From NCBI GenBank assembly GCA_938008665.1, contig CALLKA010000052.1:1-46537 (forward strand): a stretch of DNA of 46,537 nt, given 5' to 3'. Source of the DNA: an uncultured Bacteroidota bacterium (GTDB taxonomy: Bacteria > Bacteroidota > Bacteroidia > Chitinophagales > Chitinophagaceae). This document shows, in pieces, positions 36,698 to 45,643 of this stretch (the stretch's first letter is position 1; every line of letters starts with the position of its first letter). The position numbers and the translations under genes were made by a program. The notes below the pieces were generated by a model that saw only the letters and a list, made by a program, of their open reading frames with translations, ran no database searches and was not told where the DNA came from.

Positions 36698-36725
36698 AAA
36701 ACGCCCCGATAAATCGGGGCGTTTT
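36698..36725. terminator. Bidirectional rho-independent terminator
   Basis: AAAACGCCCCGAT and ATCGGGGCGTTTT form a near-perfect GC-rich palindrome with A-run before and T-run after. It lies between convergent genes (AlkD-like, plus; transaldolase-like, minus) and can serve both. Confidence 0.93.
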
Positions 36726-36765
36726 ATTAAACTTTCATTTTTTTAATTTTATACAAAATTAAAAA

Positions 36766-37416
36766 CTACATCTTCTTAGCATCTTCCAAGAATTTTGCTA
36801 ACCCAATATCGGTTAAAGGATGTTTTAATAATCCTAAAATTGAATCTAAAGGACAAGTACATACATCTGCGCCCGCTTCTGCTGCCTTAACAATATGTAA
36901 AGCATTTCTGATAGAGGCCGCTAATATTTGTGTTTGGAAACCTTGTACATCAAAAATATGTCTGATTTGACCAATCAATTCCATACCATCCCAACTGCTA
37001 TCATCAATACGACCAATAAATGGAGATACATAAGTAGCACCTGCTTTGGCAGCTAAAATAGCTTGACCCGCTGAAAATATCAATGTACAATTGGTACGAA
37101 TACCATGATCACTAAACCATTTAATTGCTTTGATACCATCCTTTATCATTGGCACTTTTACCACAATATTTGGATGAATTGCTGCTAACTTTTTTCCTTC
37201 TTCCACCATCGTAGCAAAATCAGTTGATAATACTTCCGCACTAATATCTCCGTCCACAATATCACAAATTGCTTTGTAATGCGCAGCAATGGCAGCTTCC
37301 CCTTTTACACCCACTTGCGCCATTAAAGATGGATTTGTCGTAACCCCATCTAAAATACCCAACTCATTCGCTTCCTTAATCTGCGCTAAATTGCCAGTGT
37401 CAATAAAGAATTTCAT
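36766..37416 (-). CDS. Fructose-6-phosphate aldolase / transaldolase, TalC/FSA type
   Basis: A small transaldolase-type barrel enzyme, 216-217 aa, MKFFIDTGN at the start, with the Schiff-base lysine in NIVVKVPMIKDGIKA and the motifs GVTTNPSL and YVSPFIGRIDD. It belongs to the FSA/TalC group, so it could be either a transaldolase or a fructose-6-phosphate aldolase. The start at 37416 is chosen because an upstream in-frame extension to 37470 would run into the SRP RNA gene. Confidence 0.93.
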   Translation of the reverse strand: MKFFIDTGNLAQIKEANELGILDGVTTNPSLMAQVGVKGEAAIAAHYKAICDIVDGDISAEVLSTDFATMVEEGKKLAAIHPNIVVKVPMIKDGIKAIKWFSDHGIRTNCTLIFSAGQAILAAKAGATYVSPFIGRIDDSSWDGMELIGQIRHIFDVQGFQTQILAASIRNALHIVKAAEAGADVCTCPLDSILGLLKHPLTDIGLAKFLEDAKKM

Positions 37417-37456
37417 ATTTGATTTATTTAATTTGGTTTCCCAAAAGTTAAAAAGT

Positions 37457-37550
37457 GGCAGGCTACTCACATCACACCGCTCAACCGCCTATCCTTGCTG
37501 TATTCCTACCCTGGGGAAGTTCAGCAGGAGCTGGTCGTGTAAGACCTGCC
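37457..37550 (-). ncRNA. ffs: Signal recognition particle RNA, small bacterial type
   Basis: About 94 bases forming a long hairpin closed by GGCAGG (37550-37545) and CCTGCC (37462-37457). Near the tip, at 37513-37496, is CAGGGUAGGAAUACAGCA: a GGAA tetraloop on a 3-bp stem, flanked by CAG and AGCA bulge bases. This is the conserved Ffh-binding domain IV seen in E. coli as CAGG-UCC-GGAA-GGA-AGCAG. A -7-like TACATTTG sits at 37562-37555, just before the 5' end, and a short T-rich tail follows. It partners Ffh and FtsY in membrane-protein targeting. The ends are approximate. Confidence 0.88.
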
Positions 37551-37554
37551 GGTG

Positions 37555-37562
37555 CAAATGTA
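37555..37562 (-). promoter_or_regulatory. -7 element of the SRP RNA promoter
   Basis: TACATTTG matches TAnnTTTG and ends four bases before the first paired base of the SRP RNA. The region about 20 bases upstream is a T-run with no exact TTTG. Confidence 0.55.
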
Positions 37563-37601
37563 GGACAAATGAATTGATTAAAAAAGTACCCCTATAACTA
37601 C

Positions 37602-38876
37602 CTAATATTGATTGGAATGCACCGTGGTAAAGCCTATTAAATGGTCATGTCTAGCACCTGGCGGACGATAATAAATAAAAATGGAATAGGCATTTTCTGT
37701 TTCCCAATGATCCCCTTCTGTTTCGTTAAAATCGAGCATGGGATTTGGGGCTGCCTTATCCCTTAAAATATAGGAATAACTATAATACCCTTGTTTTAGC
37801 AACAAGGACTTTTGATACGCTCTTGTCACAGTATTAAATTTCATCTCAGATGATTCATCTAACACATTGTTCGTAAGCGACCCAGACAAATACAAAGTTT
37901 CTCCCAGCAATGGCAATCGATTGGGTGGAACATAAGTAAATACAACCGTAGCATAATCATTTTGGTTCTCGCTATCTATTGACTCTGAATTTGAAATTAA
38001 GAATTGACCATTTACATCTTTAAAAATAAAATAAGGGGTAGTCGCTCTTGAAAAATCAGGTTTTACATTAACGATGGTTCCATTGTCAGTTGCTTCAAAA
38101 TTTAAAATACGATCCGACTTTAACCGAAAACTTTGTAAGTCAAGCCATCTTAATTCCTTCCCCGATGGAAAAATTAAATCTCGTTCGCTATTGTATTCAA
38201 GCAAGCTACCTCTAACAAAATTGGGGGTATTTACACGTAGTGCATCATTGTACCGATAATTTTGGATGACCTGCACTTGTATTTGATCAGGTTGAAAAAA
38301 AGAAAGCTTTTTGGTTTCTACAGACAATTGTACTTTTTGATGTGTTTTTGAAATATTACCATCAAAGGGTTCTTGAATGGAGGATAAAATTGAAACTTGG
38401 TCATCCACTACAAAAAATCGACTTGTAAATACAACCTGTTGTGGATTTGAATCCTTATAAACTTTAATAATGTAATTCCCTGATTTTGTTGGACGACAAT
38501 TGGAATTAGGGAAAGTAAACTTGTAATGATAATAACGCTGAATTGCAATAGAAGAAATGGAATATTGTGTAATTCTATTTTGATTAAACCCCTGTAGATA
38601 ATCAAAAACACTCAAATTAGCCGAACGCCAATCTGCATTCATTAATTCAACAGAATAGAAATAATTCTGATATTTGGCTTTCAAATCATCAAAGCTAATT
38701 TCAAGCGGGTTCATCTGCGTTAATGAAATCACTGGTATGGCAAGGGCATTCCCCATTGGATGAACGCGAATAGTTTTAATACTGCTATCGTATACCTTAT
38801 CTGGGTTGATGGCATTGGCTGAAAATGCTTGCAACCCTAGTAAAACCCCCAATAAAATAAGCAATTGCTTACCCAT
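37602..38876 (-). CDS. DUF5103 / type IX secretion system plug-like protein
   Basis: 424 aa. A signal peptide (MGKQLLILLGVLLGLQAFSANA) is followed by an all-beta protein with the DUF5103 layout: KTIRVHPMGN, YYSVELMNADW-like strands, YHYKFTFPNSNC, LSGNYIIKVYKD-like segments, and a late starch-binding-like TLYLSGSLTN region. In current naming this family is the plug protein that closes the SprA translocon of the type IX secretion system. I identify the family, not its activity here. The ATG at 38876 is preferred to a GTG eight codons upstream. It is divergent from the permease gene. Confidence 0.85.
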   Translation of the reverse strand: MGKQLLILLGVLLGLQAFSANAINPDKVYDSSIKTIRVHPMGNALAIPVISLTQMNPLEISFDDLKAKYQNYFYSVELMNADWRSANLSVFDYLQGFNQNRITQYSISSIAIQRYYHYKFTFPNSNCRPTKSGNYIIKVYKDSNPQQVVFTSRFFVVDDQVSILSSIQEPFDGNISKTHQKVQLSVETKKLSFFQPDQIQVQVIQNYRYNDALRVNTPNFVRGSLLEYNSERDLIFPSGKELRWLDLQSFRLKSDRILNFEATDNGTIVNVKPDFSRATTPYFIFKDVNGQFLISNSESIDSENQNDYATVVFTYVPPNRLPLLGETLYLSGSLTNNVLDESSEMKFNTVTRAYQKSLLLKQGYYSYSYILRDKAAPNPMLDFNETEGDHWETENAYSIFIYYRPPGARHDHLIGFTTVHSNQY

Positions 38877-38945
38877 GCATTCATTCTTTTTGTCTAACAC
38901 GAATCTAGTTCTTTATTCATTATTTTTAAGAATAAAAAACTAGAT

Positions 38946-40157
38946 TTGATAAAAATTAGCCACTTGTCCACTGCCTTTGATATCGCGAAAAAAATAAGTT
39001 TTCATCAAAAAAAAAGCTACACTAATATTATTGTTAAGCTTTCCATTATTGCAACAGCAATTAGTGTGGCGGCTATTATTTTAACATTGTCCTTGGTGAA
39101 TGGATTTCAAGAAAGCATTGCAAATAAAGTGTTTTCATTTTGGGGACATATTCGAATTGAATCTGTCAATGGAAACCCCCTTCGAAAAAATGACGCTGTA
39201 GTTAATGCTTTAATAAATTCAAGTCAGCAACAAATCAAGTCAATCACGCCATTCATTTCCCAATCTACTGTTATCTCCTTTAAACAAGATATTGAAGGAA
39301 TTGTAGCCCTCGGCGTAAATGCAGATAACCCCGTCCCTTTTTTAGTACAGGGAAAAAAATTAACCCCTTCAAAAGATAGCATCATGAAGGAAATCATTAT
39401 CTCAGATGCCATTGCAAAAAAATTAAACATCCCATTGAATGAATATATCAAATTATATTTTTTAAACGGCACGAGTGTACAACAACGCAAATTTAAAGTG
39501 GTAGGGTTTTATCACTCAGGGATGCAGGATTATGATCAGCAATATGTCATGATTGATATTTTATCATTGTATCAATTAAGAAATAATATTACGGAAGTAG
39601 ATGGATATACCGTAACCTTAAAGGATGCTAAATTTATTGATGAACAAAAAGATGCCATACAAGCGCAACTACCAGACAATTGGGTGAGTACAACAATTCC
39701 CAATTACTATCCGCAAATTTTTGACTGGATTAGCGTACAAACTATCAACCGAAATGTGGCGATAACCATCATGTTAATTATTGCCATTGTAAACTTAATC
39801 ACCTGCTTATTTATATTAATGTTAGAAAGGGTTTCAATGATTGGTACACTCACTGCCATGGGTGCCAGCAATGGTTTTATTAGACAAGTGTTTATTTATC
39901 AAGCAAGCATTATATGCTGGTCAGGTATTATTTTAGGAAGTATTTTGGGACTAGGGCTATCCTTATTACAACAATATTTTGGTTGGATACAATTAGATGA
40001 AACTGCCTACTTCATCAAAACATTACCTATAAAAATAGTCCCTACACAAATTGTGATTATATTATTGGGAACCGCAGTGATTAGTTATATCTCATTTTTA
40101 CTTCCCACACTTTGGATTAAGAGAATTTCTCCAGCGGCTGCAATAAAATTTGATTAA
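38946..40157 (+). CDS. FtsX/LolC-like ABC transporter permease
   Basis: 403 aa with four transmembrane segments: one near residues 28-50, then a large periplasmic domain, and three at about 270-300, 320-345 and 370-395. This fits MacB/LolC/E-type permeases that work with a separate ATPase, for example for lipoprotein release or efflux. The start is uncertain. There is no ATG; the TTG at 38946 gives the expected length, but it overlaps TAGATTTG (38941-38948), a possible -7 box. No ATPase gene is adjacent. Confidence 0.85.
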   Translation: MIKISHLSTAFDIAKKISFHQKKSYTNIIVKLSIIATAISVAAIILTLSLVNGFQESIANKVFSFWGHIRIESVNGNPLRKNDAVVNALINSSQQQIKSITPFISQSTVISFKQDIEGIVALGVNADNPVPFLVQGKKLTPSKDSIMKEIIISDAIAKKLNIPLNEYIKLYFLNGTSVQQRKFKVVGFYHSGMQDYDQQYVMIDILSLYQLRNNITEVDGYTVTLKDAKFIDEQKDAIQAQLPDNWVSTTIPNYYPQIFDWISVQTINRNVAITIMLIIAIVNLITCLFILMLERVSMIGTLTAMGASNGFIRQVFIYQASIICWSGIILGSILGLGLSLLQQYFGWIQLDETAYFIKTLPIKIVPTQIVIILLGTAVISYISFLLPTLWIKRISPAAAIKFD

Positions 40158-40876
40158 GCCCGCCAACTAGACAATAAAATTCCAGTAGCCACAGCCGCAT
40201 TTAATGATTCAGCTGCACCAAAACTTGTAATAGTTACTGGATGTGTTATAAAGGGTTGCAAATTGGCTCTTATTCCTTTTGATTCATTTCCAATCACTAA
40301 AAAACAAGGTGCCTGCATTTTTGTTCTTGAAAGTGGCGCTCCTGATAAAACAGCTCCATAAACAGGCAAATTTGTATTAGATAAAACTGTTTCTATATTG
40401 CACTGCGCCACATTAACTCTTAAAAAACTCCCCATCGTACTTTGTATGACTTTAGGATTATATAAACCAGCATTATCCTCCGACACCATCATTTGCTTTA
40501 CACCAAACCAATCTGCGGTTCTAATAATTGCACCAAAATTTCCAGGATCTTGAATACCATCTAAAACTAGGGTGAATTCTTGATCAAATTGAACTGGCGT
40601 CTTGGCTACTTTTTTCTTTACCAATGCAAGTACTTGATTGGCGGTTTTGAATTGACTGATTCTTGCTAATATAATTTCATCCACCTGTTCCGTTGGCACA
40701 CCTATTGGCTCCTGTGCATTTAGCCACTCAGAACTCGCATATATTTTTTCAATCGTCCAATCACTTTCCAATAACTCCTTCACTAATTTTGGTCCTTCGA
40801 CAATAAATACAGATTCTTGGTCCCAATGTTTTTTATGGGCAAAAGATTGGATATATTTGAGCTCATTATTATTCAT
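40154..40876 (-). CDS. TrmH/SpoU-family RNA 2'-O-methyltransferase
   Basis: 240 aa. The knotted SPOUT fold is shown by LDGIQDPGNFGAIIRTADWFG, LVIGNESKGI and ESLNAAVATGILL (the three SPOUT motifs), preceded by an N-terminal substrate-binding region. It methylates ribose in rRNA or tRNA; the target is not predictable. It overlaps the permease gene end by 4 bases (40154-40157), convergently, and starts 7 bases from the TamL-like gene, divergently. Confidence 0.93.
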   Translation of the reverse strand: MNNNELKYIQSFAHKKHWDQESVFIVEGPKLVKELLESDWTIEKIYASSEWLNAQEPIGVPTEQVDEIILARISQFKTANQVLALVKKKVAKTPVQFDQEFTLVLDGIQDPGNFGAIIRTADWFGVKQMMVSEDNAGLYNPKVIQSTMGSFLRVNVAQCNIETVLSNTNLPVYGAVLSGAPLSRTKMQAPCFLVIGNESKGIRANLQPFITHPVTITSFGAAESLNAAVATGILLSSWRA

Positions 40877-40883
40877 CTGTATT

Positions 40884-43262
40884 ATGTTGTTTCTGAGGCT
40901 TAAAAATATCAGTTTCTTTTCAAGATTTTATCTTGTTGCCCTTTTATTTTTATTTACGGCCTGTGCAGATGTTAAAAATGCACTTGTACACGACTATCCA
41001 AAGCAGGTTTCCTTTGTATTTGAAAATAAGATAATCGTCAAAGGGGCTGATAACAAGGCAATGCAACAGCAATTGGTGAATGAATTAGGGAATTATTGGG
41101 ACGATAGCTTAAAAGTTAAAAAGATTCGGCAATTTGGCGTTTTCAATACCGTGTTACAACCCATCAATTTTCAATCAGATCGTCTTCCAAGAACTATTCA
41201 ATACATGCACTCCTATTTGGCGAGTAAAGGATACAATCAAACAGAATTTACGCCCATCATAAAAACAGATACCATCAACAAAGAATGGAGAACTCGAATC
41301 ACGATGCTAGTGCAATTAAATAAAAAAACATTACTTGATAGTATTAGCTACCAACTCTCAGATAAAAAGTTACAACAAATTGCGATTAATCATTTAAGCC
41401 AATCCTATTTGAAAAAAGGACAGCCATTTTCAAATGAAAATATTAATAATGAATTAGACCGATTGGTGACCCTATTCAGATCGCAAGGTTATTTTAATTT
41501 TACCAAAGAAAAGATTTTTGCCGAAATAGATACGATTGATAAAAGCTTAATGCAATTAAACCTCGATCCACTTGCACAAATTAATCAAGTGACCAATGCG
41601 GCCATGATGAAGGAAAAAAATCCCAGCTGGAAAGTAAGTATTCAATTACGAAACGCCAATCCTTCCGTTGTTAAACAATACCATGTTGGACAACAACTAT
41701 TTTATAGTGATTTAAAATTAACTGACAACCCGGATAGTGTTTTAACAACACCTCCGCCTTTTTCTGAATATAAAAACGGCATCGTTCATTCCTATAGAAA
41801 GCGAAATTATAAATCAAACCTATTTGAGCAACAAAGCTTTATTAAAAAAGGGGACTTATTTAACGAGAATTTGTATTTCCAAACACTCAATAACTTTAGC
41901 GGCTTAGGCGCCTGGCAACAAATTGATGGAAGAACTACAATTAAACAGGATAGCGTATATCTGCATTATTTTTTATTGCCTGCCTTGCGACGTAGCTATA
42001 GCTTTGATTTAGAGGGAAGTAGAAATACATCACAGCTAACCTCGGGTAATTTATTAGGGCTCTCCACCAACTTTACCTACCGAGATAAAAATGTAGCAAA
42101 AAAATCAATTCCCTCCATTACAAATTTAAGATTGGGCATTGAGTTGAATGTAGGGAATAGCAATAATAATTTAACGCAAACCTTACTTTGGAATGTTGGA
42201 CATACCTATAGCTTCCCCTCATTAATATTACCATTTACGCCACAGAAAAATAGAAACTCAAAAAATACCAGAACCAACTTTTCTTTAAACAGTGCTTATA
42301 TAGATCGATTAAATTATTACCAATTAAAATCATTCACCACTAATTGGGGCTATGAGTGGAAAAAGAATAAATTAGCCGCTACTGGTACTTGGATATACAA
42401 ACCTTTAAATATTGAGTTCTATCAAATTAATAAGTTTTCAAAATTAGATAGTTTATTAATTCTAAACCCATTTTTAAGATCATCTTTTAACGAAGGAAAT
42501 GTGATTAGCCAAACTTTAAATTATATCTATCAAGGCAGCACTATTAAAAATCCCCGTCAAAATACTTATTTCAGAATTGGGATTGAAGAAGCCGGTGGTT
42601 TATTAGGGTTGACCAGTTTAAAATCAAATATTTACCGCTATTTAAAATTGGAGGCAGAAATAAGAAAGATATATAAATACGATTACACCGAACTTGCATG
42701 GAGAATCATGGGTGGTTGGGGCAATAATTATAGTAATAATAATACACTGAGCGGACAACTCCCCTTCTTTAAACAATTCACTGCAGGAGGTCCTTACAGT
42801 ATGCGTGCTTGGGGGCTTCGCCAATTGGGATTAGGCAGTTCCAACTTTTATGACACCAGTGCTAAAAGTCAAAGTTTTGATCGTTTTGGCGACTTACAAT
42901 TGGAAGCCAACTTAGAATATCGATTCCCCTTATTTCAATTAGGTTCCTACAAAATAGGCTCAGCGGTATTTACAGATATCGGAAATATTTGGAATGCCAG
43001 AGATACTAAGGAAGATCCTTTGGCGGGCTTCAAATTGAGCAGATTATATCAGGACTTAGCGATTGCAGTGGGAACAGGTCTGCGACTTGATTTTAATTAT
43101 TTTATTATCAGGATTGACTACGCCTTAAAAATGAAAGACCCTACAAGATCCAACAATCAAGGTTGGATGGACATCACTAAAATAAAATGGACGGAAGTAA
43201 AACAGAATGGAACAAGTGTAAATAACTATGCTTGGCAATTTGGCATTGGCTTACCTTTCTAA
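40884..43262 (+). CDS. BamA/TamA-family outer-membrane protein (TamL-like lipoprotein)
   Basis: 792 aa. A hydrophobic N-terminus ending LFLFTAC looks like a lipoprotein signal, as in Bacteroidota TamL proteins. POTRA-like regions follow (to about residue 350), then a C-terminal 16-strand-type barrel of the Omp85 family with GGPYSMRAWGLRQLG (the conserved RGF/RGW-type loop) and a final aromatic residue. It probably inserts or supports outer-membrane proteins. I used the ATG at 40884; an upstream TTG overlaps the methyltransferase start. Confidence 0.9.
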   Translation: MLFLRLKNISFFSRFYLVALLFLFTACADVKNALVHDYPKQVSFVFENKIIVKGADNKAMQQQLVNELGNYWDDSLKVKKIRQFGVFNTVLQPINFQSDRLPRTIQYMHSYLASKGYNQTEFTPIIKTDTINKEWRTRITMLVQLNKKTLLDSISYQLSDKKLQQIAINHLSQSYLKKGQPFSNENINNELDRLVTLFRSQGYFNFTKEKIFAEIDTIDKSLMQLNLDPLAQINQVTNAAMMKEKNPSWKVSIQLRNANPSVVKQYHVGQQLFYSDLKLTDNPDSVLTTPPPFSEYKNGIVHSYRKRNYKSNLFEQQSFIKKGDLFNENLYFQTLNNFSGLGAWQQIDGRTTIKQDSVYLHYFLLPALRRSYSFDLEGSRNTSQLTSGNLLGLSTNFTYRDKNVAKKSIPSITNLRLGIELNVGNSNNNLTQTLLWNVGHTYSFPSLILPFTPQKNRNSKNTRTNFSLNSAYIDRLNYYQLKSFTTNWGYEWKKNKLAATGTWIYKPLNIEFYQINKFSKLDSLLILNPFLRSSFNEGNVISQTLNYIYQGSTIKNPRQNTYFRIGIEEAGGLLGLTSLKSNIYRYLKLEAEIRKIYKYDYTELAWRIMGGWGNNYSNNNTLSGQLPFFKQFTAGGPYSMRAWGLRQLGLGSSNFYDTSAKSQSFDRFGDLQLEANLEYRFPLFQLGSYKIGSAVFTDIGNIWNARDTKEDPLAGFKLSRLYQDLAIAVGTGLRLDFNYFIIRIDYALKMKDPTRSNNQGWMDITKIKWTEVKQNGTSVNNYAWQFGIGLPF

Positions 43263-43278
43263 AATCGCGCTTTTTTAT

Positions 43279-44013
43279 CTAGGCATTAGCTGCAGCATCC
43301 ATCTCCACTTGGCGCGCAAGCAAATCATCGATTTCTTTTTTCAAATCCTCCCAGTGAATTGCATCTTCAATTTTAAAATCGCCAATTTTTGTTCTTCTTA
43401 ATGCACTCATATAAGCGCCAACGCCTAATGCTTCCCCAAAATCTTTTACTAAGCTTCGGATATAAGTACCCGTTGAACAAACTACTTTAAAATCAATATT
43501 GGGTAAATGGATTTTGGTAATTTCAAAACTAATAATATTTACTTTTCTCGGATCTACTTTTACTTCAATTCCTTTTCGCGCAGACTCATATAATCGCATG
43601 CCCTCTTTTTTGATGGCAGAATGCTGCGGTGGCATTTGTAAAATTTCACCAATAAATGGAACTGTCGCATTGACTATTTCAAGCTCCGTCAAATGCGTTA
43701 TATTTTTAAAATTTTCAGGGGCCGTTTCTAAATCATAGGAAGCAGTTGTTGCACCTAATACCAAAGTGCCCGTATACTCCTTTGGCAAACCCTGGTATTC
43801 GTTAATTTGTTTCGTAAACTTTCCAGTACAAACAATTAATAAGCCGGTAGCTAATGGATCTAAGGTACCTGCATGTCCCACTTTTTTTACTCTAATGAGA
43901 TAACGAATTTTGTTGACGATATCAAATGAAGTCCATTGCAGTGGCTTATCAATGAGCAACAACTTTCCATCAAGAAATGGCATTAAAACTTCGGGGATGG
44001 CTTTTTGTCGCAT
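43279..44013 (-). CDS. truB: tRNA pseudouridine-55 synthase
   Basis: 244 aa. The catalytic Asp is in GHAGTLDPLATGLLIV. LLIDKPLQWTSFDIVNKIR, the stretch MPPQHSAIKKEGMRLYE and STGTYIRSLVKDFGEALG are further family motifs. It makes pseudouridine 55 in tRNAs. The start may be the ATG at 43983, ten codons later, because the first ten residues are not typical. It lies 16 bases after proS, so they are co-transcribed. Confidence 0.95.
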   Translation of the reverse strand: MRQKAIPEVLMPFLDGKLLLIDKPLQWTSFDIVNKIRYLIRVKKVGHAGTLDPLATGLLIVCTGKFTKQINEYQGLPKEYTGTLVLGATTASYDLETAPENFKNITHLTELEIVNATVPFIGEILQMPPQHSAIKKEGMRLYESARKGIEVKVDPRKVNIISFEITKIHLPNIDFKVVCSTGTYIRSLVKDFGEALGVGAYMSALRRTKIGDFKIEDAIHWEDLKKEIDDLLARQVEMDAAANA

Positions 44014-44029
44014 TGAATATTCTTATCTC

Positions 44030-45508
44030 TTAGTATGCGCGCGCAAATAAAACGCGTTGCTTGGAGGGATTCCCAGTGAGTATACACTTGCCGTCCTCTA
44101 ATGGATTATCTAATGGTATACAACGAATGGTCGCCTTGACTTGCTCTTTAATTTTTTCTTCGGTTGCTGCAGTCCCATCCCAATGCGCTAAAACAAAACC
44201 CGTTTTATTATCTAGTACATTAACAAATTCATCCCAGGTATCCACTGATGTAATATGATCGTCACGATATTTTGTTGCGCGTTGTAACAAGTTAGATTGT
44301 ATCTCTAATAATAATGCTGCAACTGTTTCTGTTAATCCATCCAATGAAATGGCTGTTTTTTCCTTGGTGTCGCGACGCGCTAATTCAACTTGGTTGTTTT
44401 CTAAATCTCTTGGACCCACCGCTATACGAATTGGCACCCCTTTTAATTCATACTCAGCAAATTTCCATCCTGGTCGATTGTTATCTGTGTTATCATATTT
44501 AACTCTGATGCCAGCAGCTTTAAAAGAAGCAACCACTACTGCCATCTTTTCATCAATCATTGCTTTTTGTTCGTCTCCTTTGAAGATGGGAACAATGACC
44601 ACTTGTATTGGTGCTATTCTTGGTGGCAATACCAAACCTTCATCATCACTATGGGTCATCACTAATCCACCAATGAGTCGGGTACTTACACCCCAACTTG
44701 TTGCCCAAACATATTCTTGTGTATTATTTTTATCACTAAATTTTACATCAAATGCTTTTGCAAAATTTTGACCTAAAAAATGTGAAGTGCCTGCTTGTAA
44801 GGCTTTACCATCCTGCATCAATGCTTCAATGCAATAAGTATCTTCGGCACCAGCAAATCTTTCACTTTCAGTTTTCACGCCTTTGATCACAGGCATGGCC
44901 ATCCAATTTTCTGCAAAGTCTGCATACACATCTAGCATTTTAACCGTTTCTGCAATCGCTTCGTCTTTGGTTGCATGTGCCGTATGTCCTTCCTGCCATA
45001 AAAATTCAGCAGTTCTTAAAAACAATCTTGTGCGCATTTCCCATCTTACTACATTCGCCCATTGATTAACCAAAATTGGCAAATCTCTGTAGGATTGAAT
45101 CCAAGTTTTATACGTATTCCAAATGATCGCTTCACTGGTTGGTCGCACAATTAATTCTTCCTCTAATTTTGCTTCTGGATCCACCATTAATTTTCCTTTG
45201 TTATTCGGATCCGTTTTTAAACGATAATGGGTAACAATGGCACACTCTTTAGCAAAGCCTTCCGCATTTTTTTCCTCCGCTTCAAACAATGATTTTGGGA
45301 CAAATAAAGGGAAGTAGGCATTTTCATGACCTGTATCTTTAAACATCTTGTCTAAAGCTGCTTGCATATTTTCCCAGAGCGCGTAACCATAGGGTTTAAT
45401 GACCATACAGCCTCTTACGGCGCTATAATCCGCCAATGACCCCTTTAAAACTAGGTCGTTATACCATTGTGAATAATCCTGTACCCTTGTGGTTAATTCC
45501 TTTGCCAT
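44030..45508 (-). CDS. proS: Prolyl-tRNA synthetase, short archaeal/eukaryal type
   Basis: 492 aa class II synthetase. Motif 1 lies in the N-terminal GCMVIKPYGYALWENMQ region; motif 2 includes VRPTSEAIIW and FLRTAEFLWQEGHTAH; motif 3 is GLVMTHSDDEGLVLPPRIAP. The anticodon-binding domain and a C-terminal zinc-type-like domain follow. It lacks the inserted editing domain of the E. coli type, typical for Bacteroidota. Confidence 0.96.
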   Translation of the reverse strand: MAKELTTRVQDYSQWYNDLVLKGSLADYSAVRGCMVIKPYGYALWENMQAALDKMFKDTGHENAYFPLFVPKSLFEAEEKNAEGFAKECAIVTHYRLKTDPNNKGKLMVDPEAKLEEELIVRPTSEAIIWNTYKTWIQSYRDLPILVNQWANVVRWEMRTRLFLRTAEFLWQEGHTAHATKDEAIAETVKMLDVYADFAENWMAMPVIKGVKTESERFAGAEDTYCIEALMQDGKALQAGTSHFLGQNFAKAFDVKFSDKNNTQEYVWATSWGVSTRLIGGLVMTHSDDEGLVLPPRIAPIQVVIVPIFKGDEQKAMIDEKMAVVVASFKAAGIRVKYDNTDNNRPGWKFAEYELKGVPIRIAVGPRDLENNQVELARRDTKEKTAISLDGLTETVAALLLEIQSNLLQRATKYRDDHITSVDTWDEFVNVLDNKTGFVLAHWDGTAATEEKIKEQVKATIRCIPLDNPLEDGKCILTGNPSKQRVLFARAY

Positions 45509-45643
45509 TTCTTAAAAAAATATTAACATTTTAAATAAAAACAAATGATGTACGAAAAACGCTCTATATTTCAAACTTCACTACCTTTATACTAGCAAAT
45601 GTATGCTAAATCAAGGGCATATAAAAACCTAAAAAGTACCAAA

